Shown one piece after another: positions 9,114-19,327 of a DNA stretch of 64,000 nucleotides; the first letter of the stretch is position 1, and every line of letters begins with the position of its first letter. The position numbers and the translations under genes were made by a program. The stretch comes from Halomonas sp. S3-1-1 (GTDB lineage Bacteria > Pseudomonadota > Gammaproteobacteria > Pseudomonadales > Halomonadaceae): NCBI RefSeq assembly GCF_023757625.1, contig NZ_JALGBZ010000005.1, positions 186,001-250,000 of the forward strand, written 5' to 3'. Below the pieces are notes generated by a model. That model ran no database searches, was not told the DNA's origin, and worked only from the letters and a program-made list of their open reading frames with translations.

Positions 9114-10670
9114 ATGTTGGACGCCAATTTAAAAAGTCAGTTGAAAGCTTATCTGGAAAAGGTGACTCAACCGTTCGAGATCGTTGCGTCCCTCGATGAC
9201 GGTGACAAGTCAAAAGAGCTGCTCGGCCTGTTGGAAGACATCAAGAGTCTGACCGACAAGATTACTCTGCATACCGACGGTCAGGACGCACGCACGCCGT
9301 CGTTTGCCATCAACCGCCCCGGTGAAGAGACCGGTGTGGTATTCGCCGGCATTCCCATGGGCCACGAGTTCACCTCGCTGGTGCTGGCACTGCTGCAGGT
9401 TGGCGGCCACCCGCCCAAGACCGCTCAGGAAACGCTGGATCAGATCAAGGCGCTCGACGGCGAGATGCGCTTTGAGACCTACTACTCGCTTTCATGCCAG
9501 AACTGCCCGGACGTGGTTCAGGCGCTGAACCTGATGGCGATCTTCAATCCGAATGTCCACCACGTGGCCATCGACGGTGCGCTGTTTCAGGACGAGGTCG
9601 AAGCGCGCGAGATCATGTCGGTGCCGAGCGTCTACCTCAACGGCAAGCCTTTCGATCAGGGTCGCATGACCATCGAGCAGATTCTTGCCAAAGTAGATAC
9701 GGGTGCAGCCGAGCGCGACGCCAAAAAGCTTAGCGAAAAAGCCGCTTTCGACTCGCTGGTCATCGGCGGCGGCCCGGCCGGTGCCTCGGCGGCGATCTAC
9801 TCGGCGCGCAAGGGTATCAACACCGGCATCGCCGCCGAGCGCTTCGGCGGTCAGGTCGTCGACACCCTCGGCATCGAGAATTTCATTTCGGTCTCCTACA
9901 CCGAAGGGCCGAAGCTGGTCGCGGCACTCGAGCAGCACGTCAACGACTATGAAGTCGACGTGATGAACCTGCAGCGTGCAAGCGCCTTCAAGGCCGCCGA
10001 GGTCGAGGGCGGGCTTCACGAAGTAACGTTCGAGTCCGGTGCCACGCTCAAGAGCAAGACGCTGGTGCTGGCCACCGGTGCGCGCTGGCGCGAAATGAAC
10101 GTACCCGGCGAACGCGAGTACCGTAACAAGGGCGTGGCCTACTGCCCCCACTGCGACGGTCCGCTGTTCAAGGGTAAGCACGTGGCGGTCATCGGCGGCG
10201 GCAACTCCGGTGTCGAGGCAGCAATCGATCTTGCCGGTATCGTTGGCCACGTCACGCTGGTCGAGTTCATGGGCGAAATGCGCGCCGACGCGGTGCTGCA
10301 GAAAAAGCTCAAGAGCCTGCCCAACGTCGACATCATCCTGAATGCCCAGTCCACCGAGGTGACCGGCGACGGCAGCCGCGTTAACGGCCTGACCTACAAG
10401 GATCGCAACACCGACGAAACCAAACACGTCGAGCTCGAAGGCATCTTCGTGCAGATCGGTCTGGTGCCGAACACCGAGTGGCTCAAGGGCTCACCGATCG
10501 AAATGTCGCCCCACGGCGAGATCATCGTCGACGCCCACGGCATGACCTCCGTACCCGGCGTGTTCGCCGCGGGTGATGCCACCACCGTGCCTTACAAGCA
10601 GATCGTCATCGCCATGGGCGAAGGCGCGAAGGCTTCACTAGGCGCCTTTGACTATCTGATTCGTAACTGA
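9114..10670 (+). CDS. ahpF: Alkyl hydroperoxide reductase subunit F
   Basis: 518-residue flavoprotein disulfide reductase that uses NADH to recycle AhpC. It has the N-terminal double thioredoxin-fold domain with its redox centre SCQNC (near residue 128), then FAD- and NAD-binding Rossmann folds ([17 protein letters not shown] near 218; [15 protein letters not shown] near 362) and the active-site disulfide YCPHCDG near residue 345. Full family length. AGGA lies ten bases before the ATG. Confidence 0.96.
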   Translation: MLDANLKSQLKAYLEKVTQPFEIVASLDDGDKSKELLGLLEDIKSLTDKITLHTDGQDARTPSFAINRPGEETGVVFAGIPMGHEFTSLVLALLQVGGHPPKTAQETLDQIKALDGEMRFETYYSLSCQNCPDVVQALNLMAIFNPNVHHVAIDGALFQDEVEAREIMSVPSVYLNGKPFDQGRMTIEQILAKVDTGAAERDAKKLSEKAAFDSLVIGGGPAGASAAIYSARKGINTGIAAERFGGQVVDTLGIENFISVSYTEGPKLVAALEQHVNDYEVDVMNLQRASAFKAAEVEGGLHEVTFESGATLKSKTLVLATGARWREMNVPGEREYRNKGVAYCPHCDGPLFKGKHVAVIGGGNSGVEAAIDLAGIVGHVTLVEFMGEMRADAVLQKKLKSLPNVDIILNAQSTEVTGDGSRVNGLTYKDRNTDETKHVELEGIFVQIGLVPNTEWLKGSPIEMSPHGEIIVDAHGMTSVPGVFAAGDATTVPYKQIVIAMGEGAKASLGAFDYLIRN

Positions 10671-10743
10671 TCGATTCAGGATCGCGAAGCGCGAAGGGGC
10701 ATGGCGCCCCTTCTCGTGTTCGATGTAAAAACCGTATCATCAC

Positions 10744-10766
10744 GCCCGCCTTGGGTGGGCTTTTTT
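10744..10766 (+). terminator. Intrinsic terminator after ahpF
   Basis: GCCCGCC/GGTGGGC stem with a TTG loop and T6. A second hairpin (GAAGGGGC/GCCCCTTC, about 10690-10712) precedes it. Confidence 0.85.
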
Positions 10767-10812
10767 GCGTTTCAATCTCAAGGCCGATCATTTTGCTGAT
10801 CGTAAGGCTTGC

Positions 10813-12630
10813 TTAAATCCGACGCTGGTTTTCGAGGGCACCCTGCTTCAAATAATGCAGCAAATACGCCACGAATCCGGAGAGGTAGTGCTCGACGTCG
10901 TCAATGCGTACGCGAAAGCTGTGGTGGCGGATGAAAAAGCTGCCTTCGATGCGTTCCGGGCGCTGGAAGAACATCGCGAATTCGGGCCAGAAATGGCCGT
11001 TGAGCAGGTAGTGGGCGCGCGTCTCAAGCGCTCGATAGAAGCGCTCGACGTCGATGAGCTCTAAAAGGTGGCGATGTTCGGGCGTGGCCTGCAGGCGTGC
11101 GATCATCTTGTGCGCTGCCATCATCAGCTCCAAAAGCGTGGGGAAGGTGGTGATCCGACCCTCCACGAACCCTAGATACCCCGCCACGTTTTGAAGCCCG
11201 AAGCGGTAGTAGCGCTCCTCGGGCCGGTAAAGCGTTAGTTCGTTGACGCAGTAGCTCAGCCAGTGATCGTGCGCTTTCCAGTGCTCCTGAATGGTGAAGT
11301 ACTCAAAAGCGCGCTCGACCACCTCGAGCCAGCGGGCATCCTGGGTCAAGCCGTACAGGCGCATCAGCCCAAACGCCGCTTCGCCGTCGTAGTAGATGAT
11401 GCGAAACGCCTCCTTGACGCTTAGATCAGACGCGTTCAGCACATGGTTGAAACCGCCATTTTCGAGCTGGCACTGACGGATGCCGAGCGCCACCGCCTCC
11501 ATGAGAGGCAGGTATTGCTCATCGCCGGTGAGCTCGGTGTATTTCGACAGCGCCAAAAGAGTGACGCCGCTGCCGCCGAGCTTGATCTCGCCGTTATCCT
11601 CCAAAAGGTACGCCACCTGCTCGCCGCGGTTCGTAAAGCGCTTCAAAAGCCGCGTGGTGAGGTGCGAAAGCGCGGCGTCGATCGCGCGCTTGAGCGACGC
11701 GCTTTGGGTCACCTCCCAGGCTTCGAGCATGCTGTAGATACTGCTGGCGTGGCGCAGGGTGTTGTAGCCGTTCACCTGCCGGTCAAAACACGGGTGCAGG
11801 CCATAGATAAAGCGCCCGTTCGGCTCGACCTGATCGGCGAGAAACCCGCTGGCGCGCTCGATCAGCGTGCGTGTGATCTCGGGCGTGAGTGTTTCGATGA
11901 TGCGCCGCCCGGTGTTACGCCCTTCCTTGCCTCCGGAGTAGCCGTGCAAACGCTGCGTTACTTGGTCGGCGGTGACGAGAACCGCATCGGTGGTAAAGGT
12001 GAATACGCGCTGGTGGGGGTCGAAATTGATCGCCGTTTGAGTTCCAAAACGCTCGCGGGCGTAGCGCAGGAAGTTTTTCTGATTGAGCTCGGCGTGGGGC
12101 ACCTTGACGCCCTGATAAAGCATGGCGTTGGCGTTAAGTTCCTGCTCGAGAAACGCGCGCTCGCACCCGGCATCCAGCGCGATGCCGCGGCGAAAGTAGT
12201 TACGCTTGTGCTTTTTGAGCTCAGCGGTTAGGCCCTCCCAGGTGTACTCGGCAAGCTCGCGAGTCCAATCAATGCGCAGCCATCGTACCGGCGCCTGCCC
12301 GCTCAATTTTGTTGCGAGCGCCTCACTCAACGCTTGCCAATGTTCGCTATCCGCCACGCCGTATGCATTGACCACGACGGCACGGTGGGTGGCATCGGTG
12401 GCGCAGACGAACAGATGAAGCGGCGCCTCCAGTGGGCCTTCCAACGCCTCGTCAAGCGCCAAGCGCGCGCGCTCAAGAGCTTCGCTTAGCGGTACTGTCG
12501 CGGCGTCGCTATGGCCTGAGGTCTTTTTCAACACCGGCACCTTAAACGCCGGCGCCACCTGCTTTTTTTTCCTGGCGCGCTGAGCGCGCCTGGCCTGACC
12601 GAGGCTTTTCGAGCCGGTCGATTTCGCCAT
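10813..12630 (-). CDS. Uncharacterised 605-residue protein with a helical toroid-like C-terminal half
   Basis: I do not recognise a named family. The first 45 residues are strongly basic (RRAQRARKKK) and probably disordered. Residues about 45-240 form a mixed domain. From about residue 250 on, the protein has spaced helical repeats with motifs such as GYNTLRHASSIYSMLEAWE, LGGSGVTLLALSKYTELTG, ENGGFNH and IIYYDGEAAFGLMRLY, which look like an (alpha/alpha)6 toroid of the kind found in glycan-acting enzymes and epimerases (inference). No signal peptide or membrane segment, so probably cytoplasmic. It lies 39 bases after moeB, perhaps in the same transcript. Confidence 0.6.
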   Translation of the reverse strand: MAKSTGSKSLGQARRAQRARKKKQVAPAFKVPVLKKTSGHSDAATVPLSEALERARLALDEALEGPLEAPLHLFVCATDATHRAVVVNAYGVADSEHWQALSEALATKLSGQAPVRWLRIDWTRELAEYTWEGLTAELKKHKRNYFRRGIALDAGCERAFLEQELNANAMLYQGVKVPHAELNQKNFLRYARERFGTQTAINFDPHQRVFTFTTDAVLVTADQVTQRLHGYSGGKEGRNTGRRIIETLTPEITRTLIERASGFLADQVEPNGRFIYGLHPCFDRQVNGYNTLRHASSIYSMLEAWEVTQSASLKRAIDAALSHLTTRLLKRFTNRGEQVAYLLEDNGEIKLGGSGVTLLALSKYTELTGDEQYLPLMEAVALGIRQCQLENGGFNHVLNASDLSVKEAFRIIYYDGEAAFGLMRLYGLTQDARWLEVVERAFEYFTIQEHWKAHDHWLSYCVNELTLYRPEERYYRFGLQNVAGYLGFVEGRITTFPTLLELMMAAHKMIARLQATPEHRHLLELIDVERFYRALETRAHYLLNGHFWPEFAMFFQRPERIEGSFFIRHHSFRVRIDDVEHYLSGFVAYLLHYLKQGALENQRRI

Positions 12631-12669
12631 GATTCACCCTTTTATCGTTGTGTACGCTGCGTTGCCGAA

Positions 12670-13422
12670 CTACCGCGGCCCGCACACCGGGCAGGCCGGG
12701 TCGCGGGGGACCTGAAAGTGGCGCCAGCCGCCGCGCAGCCCGTCGAAGGTGGAGAGCCCGCGATGTAATTGGCCGGCGCCGCTTAAAAGCTTGACCGCCT
12801 CCAGCGCCTGGAACGCGCCGATCACGCCGACCAACGGCGCGATCACGCCGCTTTCGGCGCAGCTCAGCGCTTCGTCACCGGCTTCATCCGGCGGGTAGAG
12901 GCAGGCGTAGCAGGGGCTTTGGGCATCACGCGGGTCGAATACGGCGAGCTGGCCGGAGAAGCGGATCGCCGCGCCCGACACCAGCGGCACGCCGGCGCTC
13001 ATGCAGGCGGCATTGATCGCGTAGCGGCTGGAAAAGCGGTCGGTGCAGTCGAGCACGACATCGTGCGAGGCGGCGTGTGTGGCAAGCTCGGCGTCGTTCA
13101 GATGGCGCTCGATCGCGGTGATCTCGCACTCCGGATTGAGCGCGGCCATGCTATCGCTGGCCGAGGCCGCCTTGTTGCGGCCGATGTCGGCGTTCTGGTG
13201 AGCGATCTGGCGCTGCAGGTTGGAAAGCTCGACGGTATCGGCATCGGCGACCGTGATTCGACCAACGCCGGCGGCGGCCAGGTAGAGCGCGACCGGTGAG
13301 CCGAGCCCGCCGGTGCCGACGATCAGCGCGCGGGCGTCGAGCAGGCGCTGCTGGCCTCCGATATCGACCTCGTCGAGCATGATCTGGCGGCTGTAGCGCA
13401 AAAGCGCTTGGTCATCCATCAT
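12670..13422 (-). CDS. moeB: MoeB/ThiF-type adenylyltransferase (molybdopterin-synthase adenylyltransferase)
   Basis: 250-residue E1-like enzyme that adenylates the C-terminal Gly of a small sulfur carrier such as MoaD. It shows the nucleotide motif GTGGLGSPVALYLAAAGVG, the LSNLQRQ segment, DCTDRFSSR and two zinc-binding Cys pairs, CYAC and CPVC near the C-terminus. No rhodanese domain. MoeB is the best name given its place behind prmC, as in pseudomonads, but ThiF activity cannot be excluded. The start overlaps the lrp stop. Confidence 0.82.
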   Translation of the reverse strand: MMDDQALLRYSRQIMLDEVDIGGQQRLLDARALIVGTGGLGSPVALYLAAAGVGRITVADADTVELSNLQRQIAHQNADIGRNKAASASDSMAALNPECEITAIERHLNDAELATHAASHDVVLDCTDRFSSRYAINAACMSAGVPLVSGAAIRFSGQLAVFDPRDAQSPCYACLYPPDEAGDEALSCAESGVIAPLVGVIGAFQALEAVKLLSGAGQLHRGLSTFDGLRGGWRHFQVPRDPACPVCGPR

Positions 13423-13925
13423 GGGCTCTTATCCTCGAACTCGCTGACCTCCGGCACGTGCAGGCTGAAGCTCTCTTTCACCTCCTCCATCACCACGTAG
13501 CTTTTGGACTCCTTGACGCCTGGCAGCGTCAGTACGACATCGCCCAAAAGCTGCCGGTAAGCCGACATTTCCGGAATCCGGCACTTCAGAATGTAGTCGA
13601 ACTGGCCGGATACCAGGTGGCACTCTTGGATCTGGGGCAGCGTTTCCACCGCGCGACGAAACTCGTCGAACACCGCCGGCGACTGGGTTTCCAGGCTGAT
13701 CTCGACGAACACCAAAAGATTCGCCTTGAGCGCCTGGGGGTCGAGCATCGCCTTGTAGCCGCGAATGACGCCGGCGCGCTCCAGGCGCTTGACGCGCTCG
13801 AGGCACGGCGTGGTCGAAAGCCCGACCTCGGCGGCGAGATCCACGTAGGAGATACGCGCGTTGTCCTGCAGCACGCGCAGAATACGCAGATCGATGCGAT
13901 CCAGCGCCTTGTTTTTTGTTTTCAT
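13419..13925 (-). CDS. lrp: Lrp/AsnC family leucine-responsive regulator
   Basis: 168-residue DNA-binding regulator. The N-terminal winged helix (LDRIDLRILRVLQDNARIS, then VGLSTTPCLERVKRLERAG) and RAM ligand domain (ECHLVSGQFDYILKCR, YVVMEEVKES) follow E. coli Lrp closely, so true Lrp is more likely than a paralogue. The gene sits 33 bases after prmC and overlaps moeB, so it seems to belong to the hemA-prfA-prmC transcript. No clear ribosome site was seen before its ATG. Confidence 0.85.
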   Translation of the reverse strand: MKTKNKALDRIDLRILRVLQDNARISYVDLAAEVGLSTTPCLERVKRLERAGVIRGYKAMLDPQALKANLLVFVEISLETQSPAVFDEFRRAVETLPQIQECHLVSGQFDYILKCRIPEMSAYRQLLGDVVLTLPGVKESKSYVVMEEVKESFSLHVPEVSEFEDKSP

Positions 13926-13958
13926 GGGCGTTTCGTCTTCATGAGCGGTTCGTTTTCA

Positions 13959-14831
13959 TCAGTTACTCGCATCATCGAGCGCCCGCGGCATACGCCCAAG
14001 CGTGACCCGCGCGTTCCCGCCCAGATCGACCAGGCTCTCCACCTCCAGGTAGCCCGCTTTTGAGAGCGCCTGGCGTACCGCGTCGGCTTGGCGGTAGCCG
14101 TGCTCCAGCAGCAGCCACCCTCCCTGCTTGAGATAGTCACGGGCGCTGCGCACCAAATGAAGCAGATCGGCAAGGCCTTCGCCCGCCGCCACTAGCGCTG
14201 AACGCGGCTCGAAGCGCACGTCGCCCAGGGCCAGGTGCGGGTCGGCCTCAGCGATATAGGGCGGGTTGCTGGCGATGATATCAAAGCGCGGCGCGGCGTC
14301 TTGCCGCGCCAGAGCATCGAACCAGTCACTCTGGACGAAGGTGGCGTTTTCGAGCGCCAGCCGCGCGGCATTTTGCTTGGCAAGGGCCACGGCCTCAATG
14401 CGCAGATCGAGCCCGCTCACCTGCCAGCCCGGGCGCTCGCTGGCAAAAGCGAGCGCAATGGCGCCGGTCCCCGTGCCCAGATCCAGAAACCGGCCGTCAA
14501 GGGCGCCGGCGCGCGCAAGCGCCGCCTCGACCAGGGTTTCGGTGTCCGCCCGCGGGATCAGCGTGTGGCGCGAGGTCAAAAGGGGCAGCCCCCAGAACTC
14601 GCGCTCGCCGGTCAGGTACGCCACCGGCTCGCCTTGAGCGCGGGCAGCGACGAGCGCCTCGAAGCGCGCCCGCGGCCAAGGCTCGCAGTGTCGATCGCTC
14701 CAGGTGTAAAGCCAGGTCAGCTCACAGTCGGCGGCGTGCATCATCAAAAGCTCGGCGTCGCGCCGGGGCGAGGGTGATCCTGCGTCCGCAAGGCGTTTGG
14801 CCGCCGCACTCAACAGCGCATCGAAAGTCAT
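13959..14831 (-). CDS. prmC: Release factor glutamine methyltransferase PrmC (HemK)
   Basis: 290-residue SAM-dependent enzyme that methylates the Gln of the GGQ motif in RF1/RF2. It carries the SAM motif FLDLGTGTGAIALAFA and the catalytic NPPY (ASNPPYIAE). It starts inside the prfA stop codon (ATGA at 14830), so enzyme and substrate are translationally coupled. Confidence 0.94.
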   Translation of the reverse strand: MTFDALLSAAAKRLADAGSPSPRRDAELLMMHAADCELTWLYTWSDRHCEPWPRARFEALVAARAQGEPVAYLTGEREFWGLPLLTSRHTLIPRADTETLVEAALARAGALDGRFLDLGTGTGAIALAFASERPGWQVSGLDLRIEAVALAKQNAARLALENATFVQSDWFDALARQDAAPRFDIIASNPPYIAEADPHLALGDVRFEPRSALVAAGEGLADLLHLVRSARDYLKQGGWLLLEHGYRQADAVRQALSKAGYLEVESLVDLGGNARVTLGRMPRALDDASN

Positions 14832-15919
14832 CAGGCGTCCTGAAGGGCGGAAAGCTGCTCGGCCTGATACTCGTGAATCAACGGCTCGACCACGTCGTCG
14901 AGCTGTTCGCCGCTCACCACGTCCAGCAGTTTATAAAGCGTCAGGTTGATGCGGTGATCGGTGATGCGCCCTTGAGGGAAGTTGTAGGTGCGGATACGCT
15001 CGCTGCGATCCCCTGAGCCGACCAGCGAGCGGCGCGCGTCGGCCTGCTCCTGGCGCTGGGAGTCCACGGCGTTGCGCTTGAGTTTGGCGGCGAGCAGCGA
15101 CATCGCCTTGGCGCGGTTCTTGTGCTGGCTGCGCTCCTCCTGGCACTCCACCACGACGCCGGTGGGCAGGTGGGTGATGCGAATGGCGGAGTCGGTGGTG
15201 TTGACGTGCTGGCCGCCAGCACCGCTGGAGCGGTAGGTATCCACGCGCAAGTCAGAGGGATTGATGTCGATATCGCCGACGTCGTCGACCTCGGGCATCA
15301 CCGCCACCGTGCAGGCGGAGGTATGGATGCGCCCTTGGGATTCAGTGGCGGGCACGCGCTGCACGCGGTGCGCTCCGGACTCGAACTTGAGCCGCGCATA
15401 GACGCCATCGCCCTTCACTCGGGAGATCACCTCTTTATAGCCGCCCTGCTCGCCGTGGCTGGCGCTGACGATTTCCACTCGCCAGCCGCGTTTTTCGGCG
15501 TAGCGTGAATACATGCGAAACAGGTCACCGGCAAAAATCGCCGCCTCGTCGCCGCCGGTGCCGGCGCGCACTTCCAGATACACGCCACGGTTATCGTCCG
15601 GGTCCTTGGGCACCAGCAGGCGCTTGAGTTCGACCTCGAGCGCATCGCGCTGCTCGCGGCCATCCAACATTTCCATCTCCGCCAGCTCGCGCATCTCCGG
15701 GTCGCTGTCGCCGCTCAGGGCCTCGGCGGTGGCGATGTTCTCTTCGACCTCGCGATAGCGCTGCCAGGCCGCGACCAGCTCTTCAAGCTCTGCGTACTCG
15801 CGAGAGTAGTCGCGAAAGCGCTGCTGGTCGCTGATGACTTCGGGCTCGGAGAGCAGCATCGCAAGCTCTTCGAAGCGGTCGGCAAAACTGTCCAAACGTT
15901 GGCGCAACGTCTCTTTCAT
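14831..15919 (-). CDS. prfA: Peptide chain release factor 1
   Basis: 362-residue RF1 that reads UAA/UAG. The GGQ peptidyl-hydrolysis motif ([15 protein letters not shown], near residue 235) is present, and [10 protein letters not shown], just before it, lies in the decoding region of domain 2. Normal length. The ATG overlaps the hemA stop by four bases. Confidence 0.96.
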   Translation of the reverse strand: MKETLRQRLDSFADRFEELAMLLSEPEVISDQQRFRDYSREYAELEELVAAWQRYREVEENIATAEALSGDSDPEMRELAEMEMLDGREQRDALEVELKRLLVPKDPDDNRGVYLEVRAGTGGDEAAIFAGDLFRMYSRYAEKRGWRVEIVSASHGEQGGYKEVISRVKGDGVYARLKFESGAHRVQRVPATESQGRIHTSACTVAVMPEVDDVGDIDINPSDLRVDTYRSSGAGGQHVNTTDSAIRITHLPTGVVVECQEERSQHKNRAKAMSLLAAKLKRNAVDSQRQEQADARRSLVGSGDRSERIRTYNFPQGRITDHRINLTLYKLLDVVSGEQLDDVVEPLIHEYQAEQLSALQDA

Positions 15920-17226
15920 GCGGGCGTATCATCCTTCTGGCGTTTAGCCGAGGGCGCGGGCTTCTCAAACGCGGGTTTCGGGGAGAGTAAAACGCGCGGC
16001 GCCGCGCTCAGCACTGCGTGATCTTCTTCGGAGGCCGCTTTGCGAAGGGCCAACGTCGGCTGGTGCATGAAGCGGTTGGCGAGCTGATGGGCGAGGCGCT
16101 CGACCACTTTCGCCGGGTCTTCGCCGCGGGCCAGGCGTTCAAGCGCCTGGTCGCGGCTTTCGTCGCGAAGCGCTTCGCCGTGGCGGCGGTAGTCGCGGAT
16201 CAGCTCGCCGCCGCCGCGCACCCGGCGCTCCTGCTCCCAACTGCCCACGCCGTGTTCGATCAGCGATTCGGCCTGGTCGGCGGCCACTTGGCGGTGGCGG
16301 CGGTTCTCTTCGATCACCTCTTCGAGGTCATCGACGGTATACAAAAAGACGTCGGCAAGCTCGCCCACCTCCGGCTCGATATCCCGGGGCACGGCGATAT
16401 CGACCATGAACACCGGCCGGTGGCGACGCTTTTTCAGCGCACGTTCGACCATTCCCTTGCCCAGAATCGGCAGCGGCGAGGCGGTCGAGGAGATGACGAT
16501 GTCGGCATGTTCGAGCGCCGCTGGAATCTCCGGCAGTGTGATCGCCTCGCCGCCCAGGCTGGAGGCCACGTTCATGGCGCGCTCGCGGGTGCGGTTGGCC
16601 ACGGTGAGCTTGCGCACGCCGGCCTCGCTCAGATGGCGCGCCACGAGCTCGATGGTTTCGCCGGCGCCAATCAATAGCGCGCTGGCCCGGCCGAAGTCGT
16701 CGAAAATGCGGCTCGCCATGCTGACGGCGGCGTAGGCGACCGACACCGGGTTCTTGCCGATGCCGGTTTCGGTGCGCACCTGCTTGGCCACGGCGAAGGT
16801 GTGCTGAAAAAGGCGCTCGAGCTCGCCGCCAAGGCCCTGGGCCTGGCGCGCCTGCTGATACGCATCCTTTAGCTGGCCGAGAATCTGGGGTTCGCCAAGC
16901 ACCATCGAATCGAGCCCTACGGCCACGCGCATCAGATGGCGGGCGGCGGCGGCGTCGAGATAGTGGTAGGCACAGCGAGTGAGATCTTCGACTTTCAGGC
17001 CGTGGAAGCGGCCCAGCCAGTCGAGCACCGCGCGCTCGCCGGCAGCGTCGGTGACGCAGTAGAGCTCGGTGCGATTGCAGGTCGAGAGCACCGCCGCCTC
17101 GTGAATTTGCGGCAGACAGCGAAGCTCGCCCAACGCGCTTTCGAGCTGCGCGGGGGTAAAGGCTACCTGCTCACGCACGGCAACGCTTGCGGTGCGGTGA
17201 TTGATTCCCAGGGCAAGAAGCGTCAT
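15916..17226 (-). CDS. hemA: Glutamyl-tRNA reductase
   Basis: 436-residue first enzyme of the C5 tetrapyrrole pathway. Catalytic Cys lies in [11 protein letters not shown] near residue 50; the NADPH domain ([16 protein letters not shown]) and the C-terminal dimerisation helices follow. The first gene of the leftward hemA-prfA-prmC-lrp-moeB cluster. Its upstream 256-base gap to the divergent TPR lipoprotein must hold both promoters. Confidence 0.95.
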   Translation of the reverse strand: MTLLALGINHRTASVAVREQVAFTPAQLESALGELRCLPQIHEAAVLSTCNRTELYCVTDAAGERAVLDWLGRFHGLKVEDLTRCAYHYLDAAAARHLMRVAVGLDSMVLGEPQILGQLKDAYQQARQAQGLGGELERLFQHTFAVAKQVRTETGIGKNPVSVAYAAVSMASRIFDDFGRASALLIGAGETIELVARHLSEAGVRKLTVANRTRERAMNVASSLGGEAITLPEIPAALEHADIVISSTASPLPILGKGMVERALKKRRHRPVFMVDIAVPRDIEPEVGELADVFLYTVDDLEEVIEENRRHRQVAADQAESLIEHGVGSWEQERRVRGGGELIRDYRRHGEALRDESRDQALERLARGEDPAKVVERLAHQLANRFMHQPTLALRKAASEEDHAVLSAAPRVLLSPKPAFEKPAPSAKRQKDDTPA

Positions 17227-17482
17227 GCGTTATGCGTCTTCGCTAGTGGATCGGTCGTGGATAAACGGCGGCTCGACTCTTGAGCGGGCGAGTCCTTGGA
17301 GCGTCGAACGCTCGACGGCGGCAGAACCAACAAAACCTGGCCGCGGTGGTCGAAATTGCGCTGACACGAATCGTTTTCAAGGTGTAGCATTCTACCACAA
17401 ACCACCCGGTTCTGGCGCCACCACTTTGCCGCAGCCGCGCAAGCCGCTATGCTGACAATTCGGCCACCTGATTGAGATACGC

Positions 17483-19261
17483 ATGCACTTTCGCGCGACA
17501 TTAACGGGGTTACCCCGCTGGCCTCTGGCGCTCACGCTGCTGTTAAGCGGCTGTCAGGCGACGCCTTCGAGCTCAATGAATGGGCTGCCCGCTTTCATCG
17601 ATGATCCCATGGCCTCGGCGCCGCCGATCACGCGCGGGCTCGACGCCGAGGGGCTGCGCACGCTTTTGACCGCGGAGATGGCCGGCCAGCGCGGCGATTT
17701 CAGCCGCGCAAGCCAAGGGTACCTGGCCGCGTCACGCCGCTACCCGGTGGCAGCGCTTGCCGAGCGCGCCACCTTCGCCGCCCGTTTTGGCAACGACACC
17801 GCGCTCATGGAAACCTCGGCGCTGCGCTGGCGCGAGCTTGCGCCTACCGCCCAGGGGCCCAACCAGTTTTTGGCCACGCTGTCACTCTCGCGCGGCGACT
17901 GGCTCGATAGCCTCGAGCAGCGCCTGGCGATCGTCGCCGCCGGCGGCAACGGCGAAATCGCCGCCTTCGCCGAGCTGGCGGTGGCGGAAAACGCCCCGCT
18001 CGGCCTGTTGATCCGTCCGCTGCGCGACTTTCTCGACGAAAGCGCCAGAATCGCGCCGCTGGGTGACGAGCAGGAGAGCCAAATTGACGTGCTGCTGGGC
18101 ACTGCACTGATCGAAGCCGCACTCGGCAACACCGCCCAGGCCCAGGCGCGCCTCGACGAGGTCGCAAGCCAGGCCCCGGATATTGAAGCGTTATGGCTCG
18201 CCCGCGCCCGGCTGGCGCTGGAAACCGGCGATCATCAGGGCGCGCGCCGCGCCGCGCGCCGCGGCCTCGAACTGGCGCCGGACGATGTGCGTTTCGTGCT
18301 CATGCTCGCCCAGGCCAATATTCGTCTCAACAACCTCACCCAGGCCCAGCAGCAGACCGACGCGCTGCTCGAGCGCCACGGCGGCGGGCCGGATCTGCGC
18401 GTGGCGCTGGCCCAGCTCTATCTGGAAGAGGGCCACCCGGACCCCGCCTACCGCCTGCTGCAGCCGATAATCGGTGAAGATAACGTTCCGGATCTGGCCT
18501 ACTTTCTTTTGGGCGCCATCGCCCAGTCCGAAGGCGATATCGATAACGCCTTGATCTACTACCGTCAGGTGCGCGAGGGCAACGAATTCCTGCCCGCCCG
18601 GGCCGCCGCCGCGCAGATGTTGATCGAAGAGGATCGGCTGTTGGATGCGCGCGCCTTTTTACGCATCGAGCGGATGCGCTATGACGCCTACTTCAGCGAT
18701 CTGGTACTGCTAGAAGTGCAGCTGCTCGACGGCGAAAATCTCGCCGGCGAAGCCGACGCCCTGCTCGACCGCGAGCTCGCCCGCACCCCCGCCGACACCG
18801 GCCTTCGCTACCTGCGCGCCATGCGCGCCTTCGAGCGCGGTGATCTTGCGGCCATGGAGCGCGATCTGCGTCAGATCATACGAAGCGAGCCGGACAACGC
18901 CAACGCGCTCAACGCGCTGGGTTACACGCTGGCCGACACCTACTCCGACGAGCGGCTTGACGAGGCGCGAACGCTCATCGAGCGCGCCTATGAACTCGAG
19001 CCGGACAACCCGGCAGTGCTGGACAGCATGGGCTGGGTGCTGTTCAAACAGGGCGAGGCCGAAGAGGCGCTCTCCTGGCTTGAAACCGCGTTTGCCCAAC
19101 TGCCGGATCAGGAGGTCGCCGCGCATCTTGCCGAGGTACTCGACGCACTTGGCCGAAGCGACGAGGCGCGCGCCATCGTTCGCCGCTTTCAAACCGGCCT
19201 CGGCGACACCCCGGCGCTCGACGAGCTGCTGCGCCGGCGCCCGGCCCTGAGCACGCCTTGA
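17483..19261 (+). CDS. TPR-repeat outer-membrane lipoprotein
   Basis: 592 residues. A short signal peptide ends in the lipobox LLLSGC (Cys near residue 23), so the protein should be lipid-anchored. The rest is helical with repeated TPR-like units, clearest near residues 215-290 and 470-580 (for example NALNALGYTLADTY and PAVLDSMGWVLFKQGEAEEALSWL). This kind of gene precedes lolB in many gammaproteobacteria; its own role is not established. The weak ribosome site GAGA lies before the ATG. Confidence 0.8.
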   Translation: MHFRATLTGLPRWPLALTLLLSGCQATPSSSMNGLPAFIDDPMASAPPITRGLDAEGLRTLLTAEMAGQRGDFSRASQGYLAASRRYPVAALAERATFAARFGNDTALMETSALRWRELAPTAQGPNQFLATLSLSRGDWLDSLEQRLAIVAAGGNGEIAAFAELAVAENAPLGLLIRPLRDFLDESARIAPLGDEQESQIDVLLGTALIEAALGNTAQAQARLDEVASQAPDIEALWLARARLALETGDHQGARRAARRGLELAPDDVRFVLMLAQANIRLNNLTQAQQQTDALLERHGGGPDLRVALAQLYLEEGHPDPAYRLLQPIIGEDNVPDLAYFLLGAIAQSEGDIDNALIYYRQVREGNEFLPARAAAAQMLIEEDRLLDARAFLRIERMRYDAYFSDLVLLEVQLLDGENLAGEADALLDRELARTPADTGLRYLRAMRAFERGDLAAMERDLRQIIRSEPDNANALNALGYTLADTYSDERLDEARTLIERAYELEPDNPAVLDSMGWVLFKQGEAEEALSWLETAFAQLPDQEVAAHLAEVLDALGRSDEARAIVRRFQTGLGDTPALDELLRRRPALSTP

Positions 19262-19327
19262 AACACGCTCTTTAAACCCCTTTTATTCTGAATGAATCAG
19301 AATGCATCACCGACACGGAGTTTCACC

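Noticed and set aside
10765..11064. 99-codon plus-strand frame at the end of the 605-residue gene
   Set aside because: Antisense to conserved-looking coding sequence and starts inside the ahpF terminator T-run.
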